64,000 nucleotides of DNA from Microcoleus sp. EPA2. Lineage in GTDB: Bacteria; Cyanobacteriota; Cyanobacteriia; Cyanobacteriales; Microcoleaceae. Positions 33,317-42,806 of this stretch are shown here, piece by piece; the first letter of the stretch is position 1, and each line of letters begins with the position of its first letter. The notes under the pieces are model-generated. The model ran no database searches, had not been told where the DNA came from, and saw nothing but the letters and a program-made list of their open reading frames with translations. The stretch covers positions 370,388 through 434,387 of the forward strand of contig JAHRFD010000001.1 in NCBI GenBank assembly GCA_020882975.1, given 5' to 3'. The translations under genes and the position numbers were made by a program.

Positions 33317-36139
33317 TTATCGGCTGGGTTTGTAGAAGCGTATAAACAGTTTTTCCATTTCAATCCAGACAAACATTAGGGCGCTGAAACCGAAGCAAAC
33401 CATTAATTCAAATAAACTCAAATAGTGAGTTCCAAAAAATGTTCTGAGTGGGGGAACGTAAATTAGTAGCATTTGCATAAAAGTTGTAACTATCACTGCA
33501 CCCCACACAAAGATATTGGTGAAGGGATTTAATTCAATAGTTAGCTGAGTTTGGGAACGACAGGCGATCGCGTGACCCATTTGTGCTAGACAGAGAGTGG
33601 TGAATACCATCGTTTTCCAAGCTTCTCGATCGCCCTGATAATTTGCCGCATGAGTGTATCCGTAAGCCCAGGACATCATGGTTATGGTCAAAATTGCAAA
33701 AATAATCCCGATCCGAATCATGTAAGAACCCAAACCCCGCGCAAAAATACTTTCTCGCGGACTAAAGGGAGGTTTCTTCATCACATTCGGTTCGGCTGGT
33801 TCTACCGCTAAAGCTAACGCTGGAACTCCGTCAGTAACTAAGTTCATCCACAAAATTTGTAGGGGAGTCAGCGGTACTCCTCCTAAACCCATTAAAGGGG
33901 CGGCGGCGATGGTCAAAACTTCGCCAATATTACTGCCTAAAATGTACTTGATAAAACGCCGAATATTAGTATAGACTACTCGTCCTTCTTCAGCGGCGGC
34001 GACAATAGTGGCAAAGTTGTCATCTAGCAGCACCATATCACTAGCTTCTTTGCTGACATCGGTGCCGGTAATGCCCATGGCGATGCCGATATCGGCTTGT
34101 TTTAAAGCAGGGGCATCGTTAACGCCGTCACCTGTCATGGCGACAAATTTGCCCCAACTTTGCAAGGCTTGGACTATTCGCAATTTGTGCTCTGGGGAGA
34201 CGCGGGCGTAAACGCTAACGTGCTCTACTTGGTGTTTGAGTTCTTCTTGGCTGAGTTTTTCTAATTCTTGACCCGTGAGGACTCGATCGCCTACACTGGC
34301 AATTCCCAAATCCTGGGCGATCGCCTTAGCAGTCAGTTGGTGATCCCCGGTAATCATCACCACGCGAATCCCTGCATCCCGGCATTTCACTACAGCTTCC
34401 CGTACTTCCGGGCGCGGTGCATCTAGCATACTCACCAACCCCAACCAAATCATGTCTTGTTCGCTGGTTTCTTCGGAACCTGATGGTGGTAAGTTTTCCC
34501 ATAGTTTGTAAGCAAAGCCGAGGACTCGCAAACCGCTACTTGCCATATCATTGTTTTCGGCAAGGATGCGATCGCGCATTTCCTGTGTTATGGGTTGAAT
34601 TCGATCGCCCACAATCATGCCCTGACATCGCTCCAAAGTCAACTCTGGAGAACCTTTGGTCAACATTAAATAATTGGGTTCTTCTCCTTCGGGTTTGGGA
34701 AATCCGCAATTGTGCGATCGCCCTGGTAGTTGGCAAATTACGCTCATCCGCTTGCGTTCGGAAGAAAACGGAAATTCTGCCGTCCGTGGCAGTAATTGAG
34801 ACTGCATATCTTTATATATGCCTGCTTTGGCGGCAAAAGATAGCAGGGCTCCCTCGGTGGGATCTCCCAAAATTGTCCATTCTTGCTGTTGGTGCTGCAA
34901 AAATGCGTCGTTGCAAACTGCACAAGCTATTAATAAGGCTTCGAGTTCTGGATATGCTTCTAAGTTATCAATTGGGGCCGATTTTTGGCGATCGGTAAAA
35001 ATGCCGATCGGGTTATAACCCGATCCGTCGATGCCGACATCAGAATTGCCTGTGTGTACTCGCTGAACTACCATTTTATTTTGGGTCAGGGTACCGGTTT
35101 TGTCGGAACAAATAGTAGTTACTGAACCCAAGGTTTCTACGGCTGGTAGTTTGCGAATCAGGGCCTGCCGCTTCACCATCCGCTTGGTTCCCAGGGCTAA
35201 AGTGACTGTGACAACTGCTGCGAGTCCTTCGGGGACAACGGCTACAGCCATACTCAGAGATACTTCTAAGAGTTCTTCAAATTTGCTGGTATCGAACCCA
35301 AGGCTGCCATTTTGGAAGGTAATCATGCCGCCGATGACGACGATCAGGACTAAAATCATCGCACCGGAGACTAGAACATTCGCCAACTGGCTCATCCGTC
35401 GTTGCAGGGGAGTTGGTTCGGTTTCTACGGAGGCAAGCATGGTGGCGATTTTGCCTAGTTCTGTTTGCATTCCGGTGTTGGTGACGATCGCCTTGGCGCG
35501 CCCTTGTACAACTTCTGTGCCCTGAAAAATCAAGTTGAGGCGATCGCCCAAGGAAGCATTTTCTGCAAGTTCCAGATTCGCTTCTTTGGTTACTGCTAAG
35601 GCTTCTCCTGTTAATGCAGATTCTCTGACTTGCAGGTTGGATGCTTCGATCAATCGCGCATCTGCGGCTATTTTCACTCCGGCTTCCAGGAGCATGATGT
35701 CTCCGGGGACGACTTCTTTAGCTGCTATTTCTGAAGTTGTGCCGTCTCGCACCACTCTGACTAGGGGGGATGAGAGGTTTTTGAGGGCTGCGAGGGCTTT
35801 TTCGGCTCTGCTTTCTTGGAGATAGCCGAGAATGCCGTTGAGGATGACGATCGCAAAAATGGCGATCGCATCTTTGGGAAAGTTGTTGGATTTGATATCC
35901 AAGAAACCGGAAATTATGGCTACCGCCATCAGCATCAACAACATGATGTTGGTGAATTGATCGATAAAAATCGACCAAGGGCTGCGGCCTGCTGTTTCTT
36001 CTAGTTCGTTCTTGCCGTATTGCTGTAGGCGTTCTGATACCTGTTGAGCCCTTAAGCCAGTGTCTTTGTTGCTGCTGAGCTGTTTCAGGGTTGTGTCGAT
36101 TGCTACGGTGTGCCAAGAAGACGGAGGATTTGAAGACAT
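33317..36139 (-). CDS. Type II P-type cation-transporting ATPase (Ca2+-ATPase-like)
   Basis: The 940-aa protein has the complete P-type layout: an N-terminal cation-ATPase domain, the actuator motif [11 protein letters not shown], membrane helix 4 with [16 protein letters not shown], the phosphorylation site [11 protein letters not shown], the nucleotide domain with [42 protein letters not shown], and C-terminal membrane helices including [18 protein letters not shown]. This is the PacL/SERCA-like class. The usual calcium site PEGLP reads PEGLA, so the ion is not certain. Length is normal. Confidence 0.92.
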   Translation of the reverse strand: MSSNPPSSWHTVAIDTTLKQLSSNKDTGLRAQQVSERLQQYGKNELEETAGRSPWSIFIDQFTNIMLLMLMAVAIISGFLDIKSNNFPKDAIAIFAIVILNGILGYLQESRAEKALAALKNLSSPLVRVVRDGTTSEIAAKEVVPGDIMLLEAGVKIAADARLIEASNLQVRESALTGEALAVTKEANLELAENASLGDRLNLIFQGTEVVQGRAKAIVTNTGMQTELGKIATMLASVETEPTPLQRRMSQLANVLVSGAMILVLIVVIGGMITFQNGSLGFDTSKFEELLEVSLSMAVAVVPEGLAAVVTVTLALGTKRMVKRQALIRKLPAVETLGSVTTICSDKTGTLTQNKMVVQRVHTGNSDVGIDGSGYNPIGIFTDRQKSAPIDNLEAYPELEALLIACAVCNDAFLQHQQQEWTILGDPTEGALLSFAAKAGIYKDMQSQLLPRTAEFPFSSERKRMSVICQLPGRSHNCGFPKPEGEEPNYLMLTKGSPELTLERCQGMIVGDRIQPITQEMRDRILAENNDMASSGLRVLGFAYKLWENLPPSGSEETSEQDMIWLGLVSMLDAPRPEVREAVVKCRDAGIRVVMITGDHQLTAKAIAQDLGIASVGDRVLTGQELEKLSQEELKHQVEHVSVYARVSPEHKLRIVQALQSWGKFVAMTGDGVNDAPALKQADIGIAMGITGTDVSKEASDMVLLDDNFATIVAAAEEGRVVYTNIRRFIKYILGSNIGEVLTIAAAPLMGLGGVPLTPLQILWMNLVTDGVPALALAVEPAEPNVMKKPPFSPRESIFARGLGSYMIRIGIIFAILTITMMSWAYGYTHAANYQGDREAWKTMVFTTLCLAQMGHAIACRSQTQLTIELNPFTNIFVWGAVIVTTFMQMLLIYVPPLRTFFGTHYLSLFELMVCFGFSALMFVWIEMEKLFIRFYKPSR

Positions 36140-37381
36140 AAATTACCATCGAGCATGGGGCATAAAGGTGGCTGTGACCCTACAGCTACAGCCAGTGGAG
36201 GGGGCGATCGGGCATTGGGAAGAGTTAAGAGGAAGGAGGAAGCTAGAAACCTCTCTCTGGCTCTGTCTGTATAGGTACTCCTGATTGCACTAATCCACCT
36301 TACCAAACTTACCAAAAATCAGGAATTTCCGTGGGCCAACAGACTCTATTCAAAGATCGGGGATAGGGAGATGAGGAGAGGGATTGAAGGCTCGGCCACA
36401 AGTTGGTAACGATGTAATTTAAATGCCGAACAACTTAGTAAATTAATTTTTTACCGTGATTAATTCATGATATTTTGTGACTATTAAGCGTTCATCGGAA
36501 CGCCGTTCTATATCAAGCTTGAAGCAGAATTTTATGTTACGAAAACGTCGTTTAGTCAGTCGTTCTGGACCTAGGACTTGATGACATCCAGAGATGCCCC
36601 GCCGCCCGACACAGCACAGTAACCCCACTTATGGCACACCCGGCAATAGATAAAGCGTTCCATAAATTTCCTTCCTATTTGCGCCGTGGTGCAATCATGT
36701 TTGCTGTCGGGCAAGTCAGTAGCTACATGACTCGATACAGGGATTGGCAGTCCGGTCAGAGTCGGAATCGTAATTTGAGGGATTTCCTTCAAGCAGATCG
36801 CTTCGCTACCGCTAACTGGCGATCGGGTTGAATGTGTCGCTGTTTTTTTGCTTTGCCAAATTTATCTTGTGAAAGTTTAATTATCTTAACTTCTTTTAAC
36901 AATAGGCTCAAACCCCGGACATCAGGAAGGTGGACTCCTGAGAAGGCCTTGGGGATTTGGCAAAACCTACCAGAAAATTATGGGCATCGGAGGCGATCGC
37001 CAGACTATAACCATTGCCACAGTAGTCTTCCAGTCTCAGCCTCTCTTAACAGATAAATTCCTGTAATAATTTGTAATAAACAAACACTCGTCAGCATTGT
37101 ATAAAGGGTAGGAGAGGGTTGAAGGGGCAGGCTAAAGTTAACAAAAACACTGTTTGACAAGGTTTGTCGCATCTCATAAAAGATGTAAAATATTCTAAGG
37201 TTTCTTAAACGTCCGTTGCAATGTAACAATGGTACAGGTAGCGGAAAGGGAGAGATCGAGCCGCTCAGCTAATTAGCTGGTGTCAACCCTCAACCCTTAC
37301 AGGCGATCGGCCTGAACAAATTTAACTTAACGGTTTTATACCGCAACCAAACTCAATTAACTCAAGTAGGAGAGTTGTTTC
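36140..37381. other. Long non-coding region upstream of cpcB
   Basis: These 1242 bp separate the ATPase gene from cpcB and contain no gene I can support. Weak frames exist (for example one with CRVCHKWGYC on the minus strand near 36630), but without start signal or family match. The cpc promoter and long leader are expected in the right half. Possible elements are TTGACA (37154-37159) and a TAAAAG 17 bp downstream. Confidence 0.6.
37154..37182 (+). promoter_or_regulatory. Candidate cpc operon promoter
   Basis: TTGACA (37154-37159) and TAAAAG (37177-37182) are spaced by 17 bp, which would give a leader of about 190 nt to cpcB. The -10 is weak, and cpc operons often use several promoters, so this is tentative. 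Confidence 0.35.
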
Positions 37382-37900
37382 ATGTTAGACGCCTTTACAA
37401 AAGTAGTTTCCCAAGCTGACGCTCGTGGCGAATTCTTGGCAGCAGGTCAACTAGATGCCCTCAGCAGCATGGTTGCAGACAGCAACAAGCGCATTGATGC
37501 AGTTAACCGCATCACCAGCAACGCTTCCACAATCGTTGCCAATGCAGCTCGCTCTTTGTTTGCTGAGCAACCTCAATTGATCGCCCCAGGCGGCAACGCT
37601 TACACCAGCCGTCGCATGGCAGCTTGCTTGCGCGACATGGAAATCATCTTGCGCTATGTCACCTATGCAACTTTCGCAGGTGATGCCAGCGTTCTTGATG
37701 ACCGTTGCTTGAACGGCTTGCGGGAAACCTACCTGGCCTTGGGCACTCCTGGTGCTTCAGTAGCAGCAGGCGTCCAAAAAATGAAGGAAGCCGCGATCGC
37801 GATTGCTAACGACCCCAACGGTGTTACTCGTGGCGATTGCAGCTCGCTGATGTCCGAAATCGGTGGCTACTTCGACCGTGCAGCTAGTGCAGTCGGCTAA
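37382..37900 (+). CDS. cpcB: C-phycocyanin beta subunit
   Basis: The 172-aa protein is CpcB. Cys82 ([12 protein letters not shown]) and Cys153 ([11 protein letters not shown]) are the two phycocyanobilin attachment sites. Asn72 (GGNAYTSRR) is the residue normally N-methylated. Beta and alpha subunits form the hexameric discs of phycobilisome rods on the thylakoid surface. GTAGGAGAG upstream is a strong ribosome-binding site. First gene of cpcBACDEF. Confidence 0.98.
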   Translation: MLDAFTKVVSQADARGEFLAAGQLDALSSMVADSNKRIDAVNRITSNASTIVANAARSLFAEQPQLIAPGGNAYTSRRMAACLRDMEIILRYVTYATFAGDASVLDDRCLNGLRETYLALGTPGASVAAGVQKMKEAAIAIANDPNGVTRGDCSSLMSEIGGYFDRAASAVG

Positions 37901-37926
37901 AAATAGCTCAGCGACGATTAATTGAA

Positions 37927-37957
37927 TGTAAAAAAAGCGATAAATCGCATTTTTACA
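37927..37957 (+). promoter_or_regulatory. Intercistronic hairpin cpcB-cpcA
   Basis: TGTAAAAA...TTTTTACA enclosing GCGAT-AA-ATCGC forms a stable hairpin in the 106-nt cpcB-cpcA spacer. It may influence mRNA stability or the balance of beta and alpha synthesis. Confidence 0.6.
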
Positions 37958-38006
37958 ACTACTCTGTACCAAAACAACACAACATTATTAGGGAGAAAAC
38001 AGGACA

Positions 38007-38495
38007 ATGAAAACCCCGTTGACCGAAGCAGTAACAGCAGCCGATTCTCAAGGCCGTTTCCTCAGCAGCACCGAACTTCAAGTCGCCTTCGGCCGTTTCC
38101 GCCAAGCTGCTGCTGGCCTAGAAGCAGCAAAAGCTCTGACAGCTAACTCTCAGCGCTTGATCGACGGTGCAGCCCAAGCAGTGTACAACAAATTCCCGTA
38201 CACCCAACAAATGCAAGGCCCTAACTATGCTTCTACCGCAACAGGTAAAGCAAAGTGCGCTCGCGACATCGGCTACTACCTGCGTATGGTCACCTACTGT
38301 TTGGTTGCAGGCGGCACAGGCCCAATGGATGAGTACCTGATTGCAGGTATCGATGAAATCAACCGGACTTTTGAATTGTCCCCTAGCTGGTACGTTGAAG
38401 CTCTCAAGTACATCAAAGCCAACCACGGTTTGAGTGGCGATGCTGCTACTGAAGCTACCTCCTACCTAGACTACGCAATCAACGCCCTGAGCTAG
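38007..38495 (+). CDS. cpcA: C-phycocyanin alpha subunit
   Basis: The 162-aa protein is CpcA with the single phycocyanobilin-binding Cys84 ([20 protein letters not shown]). The sequence [20 protein letters not shown] at the N-terminus is family-typical. GGGAGAAAAC precedes the ATG as a ribosome-binding site. The lyase CpcE/F that attaches bilin to this cysteine is encoded downstream in the same operon. Confidence 0.98.
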   Translation: MKTPLTEAVTAADSQGRFLSSTELQVAFGRFRQAAAGLEAAKALTANSQRLIDGAAQAVYNKFPYTQQMQGPNYASTATGKAKCARDIGYYLRMVTYCLVAGGTGPMDEYLIAGIDEINRTFELSPSWYVEALKYIKANHGLSGDAATEATSYLDYAINALS

Positions 38496-38504
38496 ATTTG
38501 CGTG

Positions 38505-38568
38505 ATGCCCGGAAATGTAAGCTGCTGTTAGCTTGAGTGTTAGCGGTTGTTTACAATTCCGGGCATCT
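38505..38568 (+). promoter_or_regulatory. Attenuator/processing hairpin between cpcA and cpcC
   Basis: GATGCCCGGAA (38505-38515) pairs with TTCCGGGCATC (38558-38568), extended by ATGTAA/TTTACA with a bulge. No T-run follows, so it is likelier to be a partial terminator or an mRNA 3'-stabilising structure that keeps cpcBA transcript in excess over the linker genes. Confidence 0.7.
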
Positions 38569-38888
38569 GCGTTGGAGGGTTAAGTTTTCCAAACAATTTT
38601 AAAAAGCTTTCAGTTTTTAAAGCAAAAAGGGAGAAGTAAAAATGTCTCGATTGAGTCCTGCATAACGCTGTTTCAGGTAGCGATCGCGCTCAAAGATTTG
38701 GTCGTAGAAAAAAGTCGCATCAAAGAAAGTAAGTTGAATGGATGATTACAGAAACCAGACAATTAAACATTGTTGGGTGGATTTTATAAAATCAACTTAC
38801 TACAAAATAACTGTTTTTGCCTAAGTCGCAAAACACTCCAGTACCACAAAGCTTTCAATTCACATTCATACATTTAGGAGAAATTCTG
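38569..38888. other. Leader region upstream of cpcC
   Basis: The remaining 320 bp before cpcC contain no gene. ATTTAGGAGAAATTCTGGTG ends the region and supplies the cpcC ribosome-binding site. Confidence 0.6.
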
Positions 38889-39758
38889 GTGGCTATTACA
38901 ACAGCAGCGTCCAGACTGGGGACATCAGCATTGAGCGATGCCCCGAAGGTAGAATTGCGTCCGAATTACACAAAAGATGACGTAGAAATGGTAATTCGCG
39001 CTACTTACCGCCAGTTGTTAGGGAACGATTATTTGATGAAATCCGAGCGCTTGAAAAGTGCTGAATCTTTGCTGCGAGACGGCAGCTTAACAGTACGAGA
39101 ATTTGTGCGCACAGTAGCTAAATCAGAACTGTACAAAACCAAGTTTTTCTACAGCAGTTTCCAAACTCGGACGATCGAACTAAACTACAAACATCTGCTC
39201 GGTCGCGCTATTTACGACGAATCTGAAGTAGTTTATCACTTAGATTTGTACGAAAACAAAGGATACGATGCTGATATTGATTCCTACATCGATTCCGTAG
39301 AATATCAAGAAAACTTTGGCGAAAATATCGTCCCTTACTACCGGGGTTTTGATAATCAGCGGGGACAAAAAACCGTTGGTTTTACCCGGATGTTCCGCTT
39401 GTATCGGGGCTACGCAAATAGCGATACAGCTCAACTAGAAGGCAATAACTCTCGCCTAGCCGTGGAAGTTGGTAGCAACAGTGCTACGGCAGTAGTTGGC
39501 CCTTCCGGTGGCAGCGAAGGTTGGGCTTATCGCCCTTCGGCACAAAACGTAACTCCCAGCAGCGGTTTCGGCGGTGCGGCAGCTTACGGCAAAGAAGGAC
39601 GACTTTTCCGGGTGGAAGTTTCAGGCATTCGCACGGGCGGATATCCCAACGTGCGTCGCAGCAGCAAAGCGTTTATCGTACCTGTTGATGATTTGTCGTC
39701 GCAAATGCAGAAATTTCAGCGTTTGGGCGGGAAAATCGCCAGCATTACTCCAATTTAG
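38889..39758 (+). CDS. cpcC: Phycobilisome rod linker polypeptide CpcC
   Basis: The product is 289 aa from a GTG start ([14 protein letters not shown] is the conserved CpcC N-terminus, and AGGAGA lies 9 nt upstream). It has an N-terminal linker domain (PF00427, about residues 18-150: [50 protein letters not shown]) and a C-terminal CpcD-like domain (about 235-289, [18 protein letters not shown]). It joins phycocyanin hexamers in the rod. An ATG-like frame 72 bp upstream is not native. Confidence 0.95.
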   Translation: MAITTAASRLGTSALSDAPKVELRPNYTKDDVEMVIRATYRQLLGNDYLMKSERLKSAESLLRDGSLTVREFVRTVAKSELYKTKFFYSSFQTRTIELNYKHLLGRAIYDESEVVYHLDLYENKGYDADIDSYIDSVEYQENFGENIVPYYRGFDNQRGQKTVGFTRMFRLYRGYANSDTAQLEGNNSRLAVEVGSNSATAVVGPSGGSEGWAYRPSAQNVTPSSGFGGAAAYGKEGRLFRVEVSGIRTGGYPNVRRSSKAFIVPVDDLSSQMQKFQRLGGKIASITPI

Positions 39759-39876
39759 TTTTTAGTCATTAGTCATTAGTTATTAGTTATTAGTTATTAG
39801 AAGAGTACAAATAACTAATAACTAATGTTGAATGCCCAATGCCCCAAATTCCCCATTACTAATTACTAAGAAGCTT
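39759..39876. repeat. Heptamer STRR in the cpcC-cpcD spacer
   Basis: TTAGTCATTAGTCATTAGTT followed by ATTAGTTATTAG and the complementary AATAACTAATAACTAATG can form a hairpin within the operon. Repeat units are 7 bp (TAGTTAT/TAGTCAT). Confidence 0.85.
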
Positions 39877-40125
39877 ATGTTGGGTCAAAGTTTAGTAGGA
39901 ACAAGTGGCAATACAGCTTCTGCTGGTCGCTGCTTTCGGTATGAAGTTGTCGGCTTGCGCCAAAGCGATCAAACGGAAAATATCGATTATTCGATTCGAT
40001 CGAGCGCTAGTACATTTATCACTGTGCCTTACAGCCGGATGAATCAAGAAATGCAGCGCATTACTCGCATGGGCGGCAAAATTGTGAATATTCAGGCTTT
40101 GAGTGCCAGCCCAGAATCAGAATAG
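39877..40125 (+). CDS. cpcD: Phycobilisome rod-capping linker CpcD
   Basis: From ATG 39877 the protein has 82 aa, the normal CpcD length (LGQSLVGTSGNTASAGRCFR, then YEVVGLRQSD, VPYSRMNQEMQRITRMGGKI). It caps the distal end of the phycocyanin rod and limits its length. An upstream in-frame start at 39832 lies in repeat-derived sequence and is rejected. Confidence 0.95.
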   Translation: MLGQSLVGTSGNTASAGRCFRYEVVGLRQSDQTENIDYSIRSSASTFITVPYSRMNQEMQRITRMGGKIVNIQALSASPESE

Positions 40126-40253
40126 TCATTAGTCAGCAGTCGTTAGTATTTTAATCTAGTCTTGCTTAGTCAGATTTGTTGCTAGGAATTAATAACTAAT
40201 GACTAATGACTAATGACTAAGAACTAATGACTAATGACTAATGACTAATAACT
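40126..40253. repeat. Heptamer STRR in the cpcD-cpcE spacer
   Basis: Tandem ACTAATG/ACTAATA heptamers (about 40190-40252) run to the cpcE start codon. They pair with the TAGTCATTAGTCA at 40125-40137. The last repeat replaces a normal ribosome-binding site, which may reduce cpcE translation. Confidence 0.85.
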
Positions 40254-41087
40254 ATGGATTATTATGAATCAGACTCACCGCCGGCCGATGTAGCTAGCGG
40301 CGAGTCTTTAACGTTAGAACAGGCGATCGCCAATCTCCGCTCCCAAGATTACAGCCTCCGCTATTACGCTGCATGGTGGGTGGGCAGATTTCGAGTTAAA
40401 GAACCGACAGTGATTGCAGCTCTGATTGCTGCTTTGCAAGAAGAATCGGAACAAACAAAAATTGGCGATTATTCTCTGTTGCGAAATGCAGCGCGAGCTC
40501 TGGGAAAATTGGGTGACAAACAAGCATTGCCAGCACTAATTCAGTGCTTGGAATGTGAGGATTATTACGTGCGGGAAGCGGCGGCTCAAGCTCTAGAAAT
40601 GCTGGGCGATCGGGATGGGATTGGGGCACTGATGAAACTATTAGATGGGGGAGTGGCGGCGGCCGTGCGCGTGCCGGGAAAATCCCACTTAGTGCAACCC
40701 TATGACTCAGTAATTGAAGCTTTGGGAACCCTGCAAGCTGAGGAAGCGCTACCAGTAATTCAACCTTTTTTAGAGCATTCTGTCGAGCGGGTGCAGTACG
40801 CGGCCGCGCGGGCGATGTATCAGTTAACTGGGGAATCAGTTTACGGAGAACTGTTGGTGACTGCTTTGAATGGGGATAATTTGCAGTTGAGACGATCGGC
40901 TTTAATGGACTTAGGGGCGATCGGCTATTTGCCCGGAGCTCAAGCTATCTCTGAAACTTTAGCCGAAAATAGCATGAAATTGATTGCCCTAAAAGGAGTT
41001 TTGGAGCATCATCTCAAACAACAAGCATCACTATCTTTGTCAGATGAAGCTATCCGCGTTATGAACTTAATGGATAGCCTTTTATAA
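40254..41087 (+). CDS. cpcE: Phycocyanobilin lyase subunit CpcE
   Basis: The 277-aa HEAT-like repeat (EZ-type) protein is CpcE, which with CpcF attaches phycocyanobilin to Cys84 of the alpha subunit. Repeats such as LRNAARALGKLGDKQALPAL and YYVREAAAQALEMLGDRDGI are visible. Residues 24-50 (LRSQDYSLRYYAAWWVGRFR) are the conserved N-terminal block. It is 3 nt from cpcF, implying coupled expression. Confidence 0.95.
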   Translation: MDYYESDSPPADVASGESLTLEQAIANLRSQDYSLRYYAAWWVGRFRVKEPTVIAALIAALQEESEQTKIGDYSLLRNAARALGKLGDKQALPALIQCLECEDYYVREAAAQALEMLGDRDGIGALMKLLDGGVAAAVRVPGKSHLVQPYDSVIEALGTLQAEEALPVIQPFLEHSVERVQYAAARAMYQLTGESVYGELLVTALNGDNLQLRRSALMDLGAIGYLPGAQAISETLAENSMKLIALKGVLEHHLKQQASLSLSDEAIRVMNLMDSLL

Positions 41088-41090
41088 CTT

Positions 41091-41714
41091 ATGACTAATC
41101 AACTAATTCAAGCTGTAGAACAAGCAGATTCTGCTGAGGGCTTGTTAAACTCCGTCAAAGCACTGGCGGCCGCTGGCTCAACAGAAGCAATTCCCACCTT
41201 AATTACAGTGCTCGGCTACAACAACCCAGGGGCAGCAGTTGCCGCCGTAGACGGGCTGATTCAAGTCGGAGAACCAGCCGTACTGCCGCTTCTCGAACAG
41301 CTTGACGGCTACAATTACGGAGCGAGAGCTTGGGCTGTTCGGGCTTTGGCGGGAATTGGCGATCCCAGAGGTTTAAATATTTTGCTCGATGCAGCAGCCA
41401 ATGACTTTGCTTTGAGCGTGCGACGGGCGGCCGCTAGGGGTTTGGGAACCATTTGTTGGGAACTGATGCCCGCAGCACAAATTCCCGAATCTCAAAAAAA
41501 CGTATCTCAAACGCTGCTGCAAGCGTCCCAAGACCCTGAATGGGTGGTGCGCTACGCAGCAGTAGGTGGTTTGCAAGCTTTGGCTAGTGCTGCTGTTCAA
41601 CCGGATTGGCTGTCGCAAGTTTTGAGTAGACTTGAGGAAATTGCCTCTGGTGATGAAACTTCTTCAGTTAGGGCACGGGCCATGCTTGCTCAACAACAAT
41701 TGTTACCGGGCTAG
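41091..41714 (+). CDS. cpcF: Phycocyanobilin lyase subunit CpcF
   Basis: The 207-aa HEAT-like repeat protein is the partner of CpcE in the heterodimeric lyase (AVAAVDGLIQVGEPAVLPLL, YGARAWAVRALAGIGDPRGL, LSVRRAAARGLGTICW, WVVRYAAVGGLQAL). It ends the cpcBACDEF operon, and its last 12 bp overlap the convergent DUF2103 gene. Confidence 0.95.
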   Translation: MTNQLIQAVEQADSAEGLLNSVKALAAAGSTEAIPTLITVLGYNNPGAAVAAVDGLIQVGEPAVLPLLEQLDGYNYGARAWAVRALAGIGDPRGLNILLDAAANDFALSVRRAAARGLGTICWELMPAAQIPESQKNVSQTLLQASQDPEWVVRYAAVGGLQALASAAVQPDWLSQVLSRLEEIASGDETSSVRARAMLAQQQLLPG

Positions 41715-41996
41715 GGTTTGGGCGATGGTCTCCTCCAAATCCCGTTGAGGGAGAGTGGTTAATATAAAGACTTCTTGTACAGTTTTGCCCTGTCTGGCGA
41801 TAATTTTAAATCCCCCGCGAATGGGAACTGACACTCTTAGTGTCATGTGGGGGATGTGACCTTTAACTTTGTTAATGACGCCGGGAGTAATGGTTTGAAT
41901 GCCAATTTTTTGAGTCAATCGCTCTAAAATTGGTATCAATCCGTCAAGATGGGTAGAGTGATTCCAAACTAAGCGGCCTTTAGATTGTGGGTTCAT
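41703..41996 (-). CDS. DUF2103 protein
   Basis: The 97-aa protein fits DUF2103, a small family of cyanobacteria and archaea described as probable metal-binding. The conserved core is GRLVWNHSTHLDGLIPILER, QTITPGVI and LRVSVPIRGGFKIIARQGK. Two histidines are present near the N-terminus (NHSTH). No function is established. Confidence 0.75.
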   Translation of the reverse strand: MNPQSKGRLVWNHSTHLDGLIPILERLTQKIGIQTITPGVINKVKGHIPHMTLRVSVPIRGGFKIIARQGKTVQEVFILTTLPQRDLEETIAQTLAR

Positions 41997-42023
41997 AGCT
42001 TTTTTACCAATTCAACATACCCA

Positions 42024-42364
42024 GTCTAAGCCACCCCCGACGGTGAGGAATTGTCAATTTCCTGAACTTACCCATCAATTAAGACGTGATTAATTGCTCA
42101 AACCATTGTTTTGACTGCTTTTGCCTTGCTGTTCCCATTTTTGAGCCTGTCATAAAAATAAATGGAATGCTCGCAATGCTCAATTGTAGCTCAGAAAAAG
42201 CAATCATCAACCCATTCACAGTCAATCGTCAACAATCATTTCTTAGTGCTAGGGCGATCGATATTACTTAAATTGGAAACAATTTTACAAATTGTCAAGT
42301 TCACAAAATTAGGCGATCGACTCTGATAAAATTTAGTCGAGACAGATTTTTGGAGGACAGACCT
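42024..42364. other. Intergenic region upstream of the 42365 gene
   Basis: No gene was seen. TTTTTGGAGGACAGACCT before 42365 is a strong ribosome-binding site (GGAGG). Confidence 0.55.
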
Positions 42365-42691
42365 ATGTCAGAATTTTTAGACTTTCTCAGACATCAGTTT
42401 GCCTACGTTGCGGTTGGGGAATTTAAACCAGGCAAATTTAAAGCAGCAGAAGAACTTTTTGAAAAAGCGGTTGCAACTTACGTCACAGGTTTCAAGGGCG
42501 CATACTTACTGCAATTACCTAATACAGACAAAGGTATTGCTATCGTTTTTTGGGAAAGCGTAGATGAAATGGCTGCTAACCATAGCGAAGCTTATCAGGA
42601 AATCTTAAATAAAATGACGCCTTTGTTTGTGAAAATACCAGACAGTGATGTTTATGAAATTGTTAGTGAAATTAAGCCAAAAAATGAATAG
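42365..42691 (+). CDS. Dimeric alpha-beta barrel (ABM-like) small protein
   Basis: The 108-aa protein starts at ATG 42365 (MSEFLDFL) with GGAGG upstream. It has the alternating pattern of an antibiotic-biosynthesis-monooxygenase-like dimeric barrel: YVAVGEFKPGKFKAAEELFE, YVTGFKGAYLLQLP, GIAIVFWESVDEMAAN and MTPLFVKIPDSDVYEIVSE. Such proteins act as small oxygenases or sensors. Catalytic residues are not obvious, so the fold assignment is tentative. Confidence 0.6.
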   Translation: MSEFLDFLRHQFAYVAVGEFKPGKFKAAEELFEKAVATYVTGFKGAYLLQLPNTDKGIAIVFWESVDEMAANHSEAYQEILNKMTPLFVKIPDSDVYEIVSEIKPKNE

Positions 42692-42806
42692 ACTTGGCTG
42701 TTGGGTATGTTGAATTGATACTGGACTGAGGATATGGTAATGGGTAATATCGAATTGTAGGGGAGCATCCCGATCTAGTAAGATCGAGATATTATATGGC
42801 CAGATT

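Larger units (their letters stand above)
42008..42717. repeat. 16-bp perfect inverted repeats flanking the 42365 gene
   Basis: CAATTCAACATACCCA (42008-42023) is the exact reverse complement of TGGGTATGTTGAATTG (42702-42717). The pair brackets a single small gene at a distance of about 680 bp. No transposase lies between the arms. Confidence 0.7.

Noticed and set aside
36571-36792. Minus-strand frame with CRVCHKWGYC, perhaps a zinc ribbon
   Set aside because: The frame starts only at TTG, contains too few cysteines for a convincing ribbon and matches no family I know.
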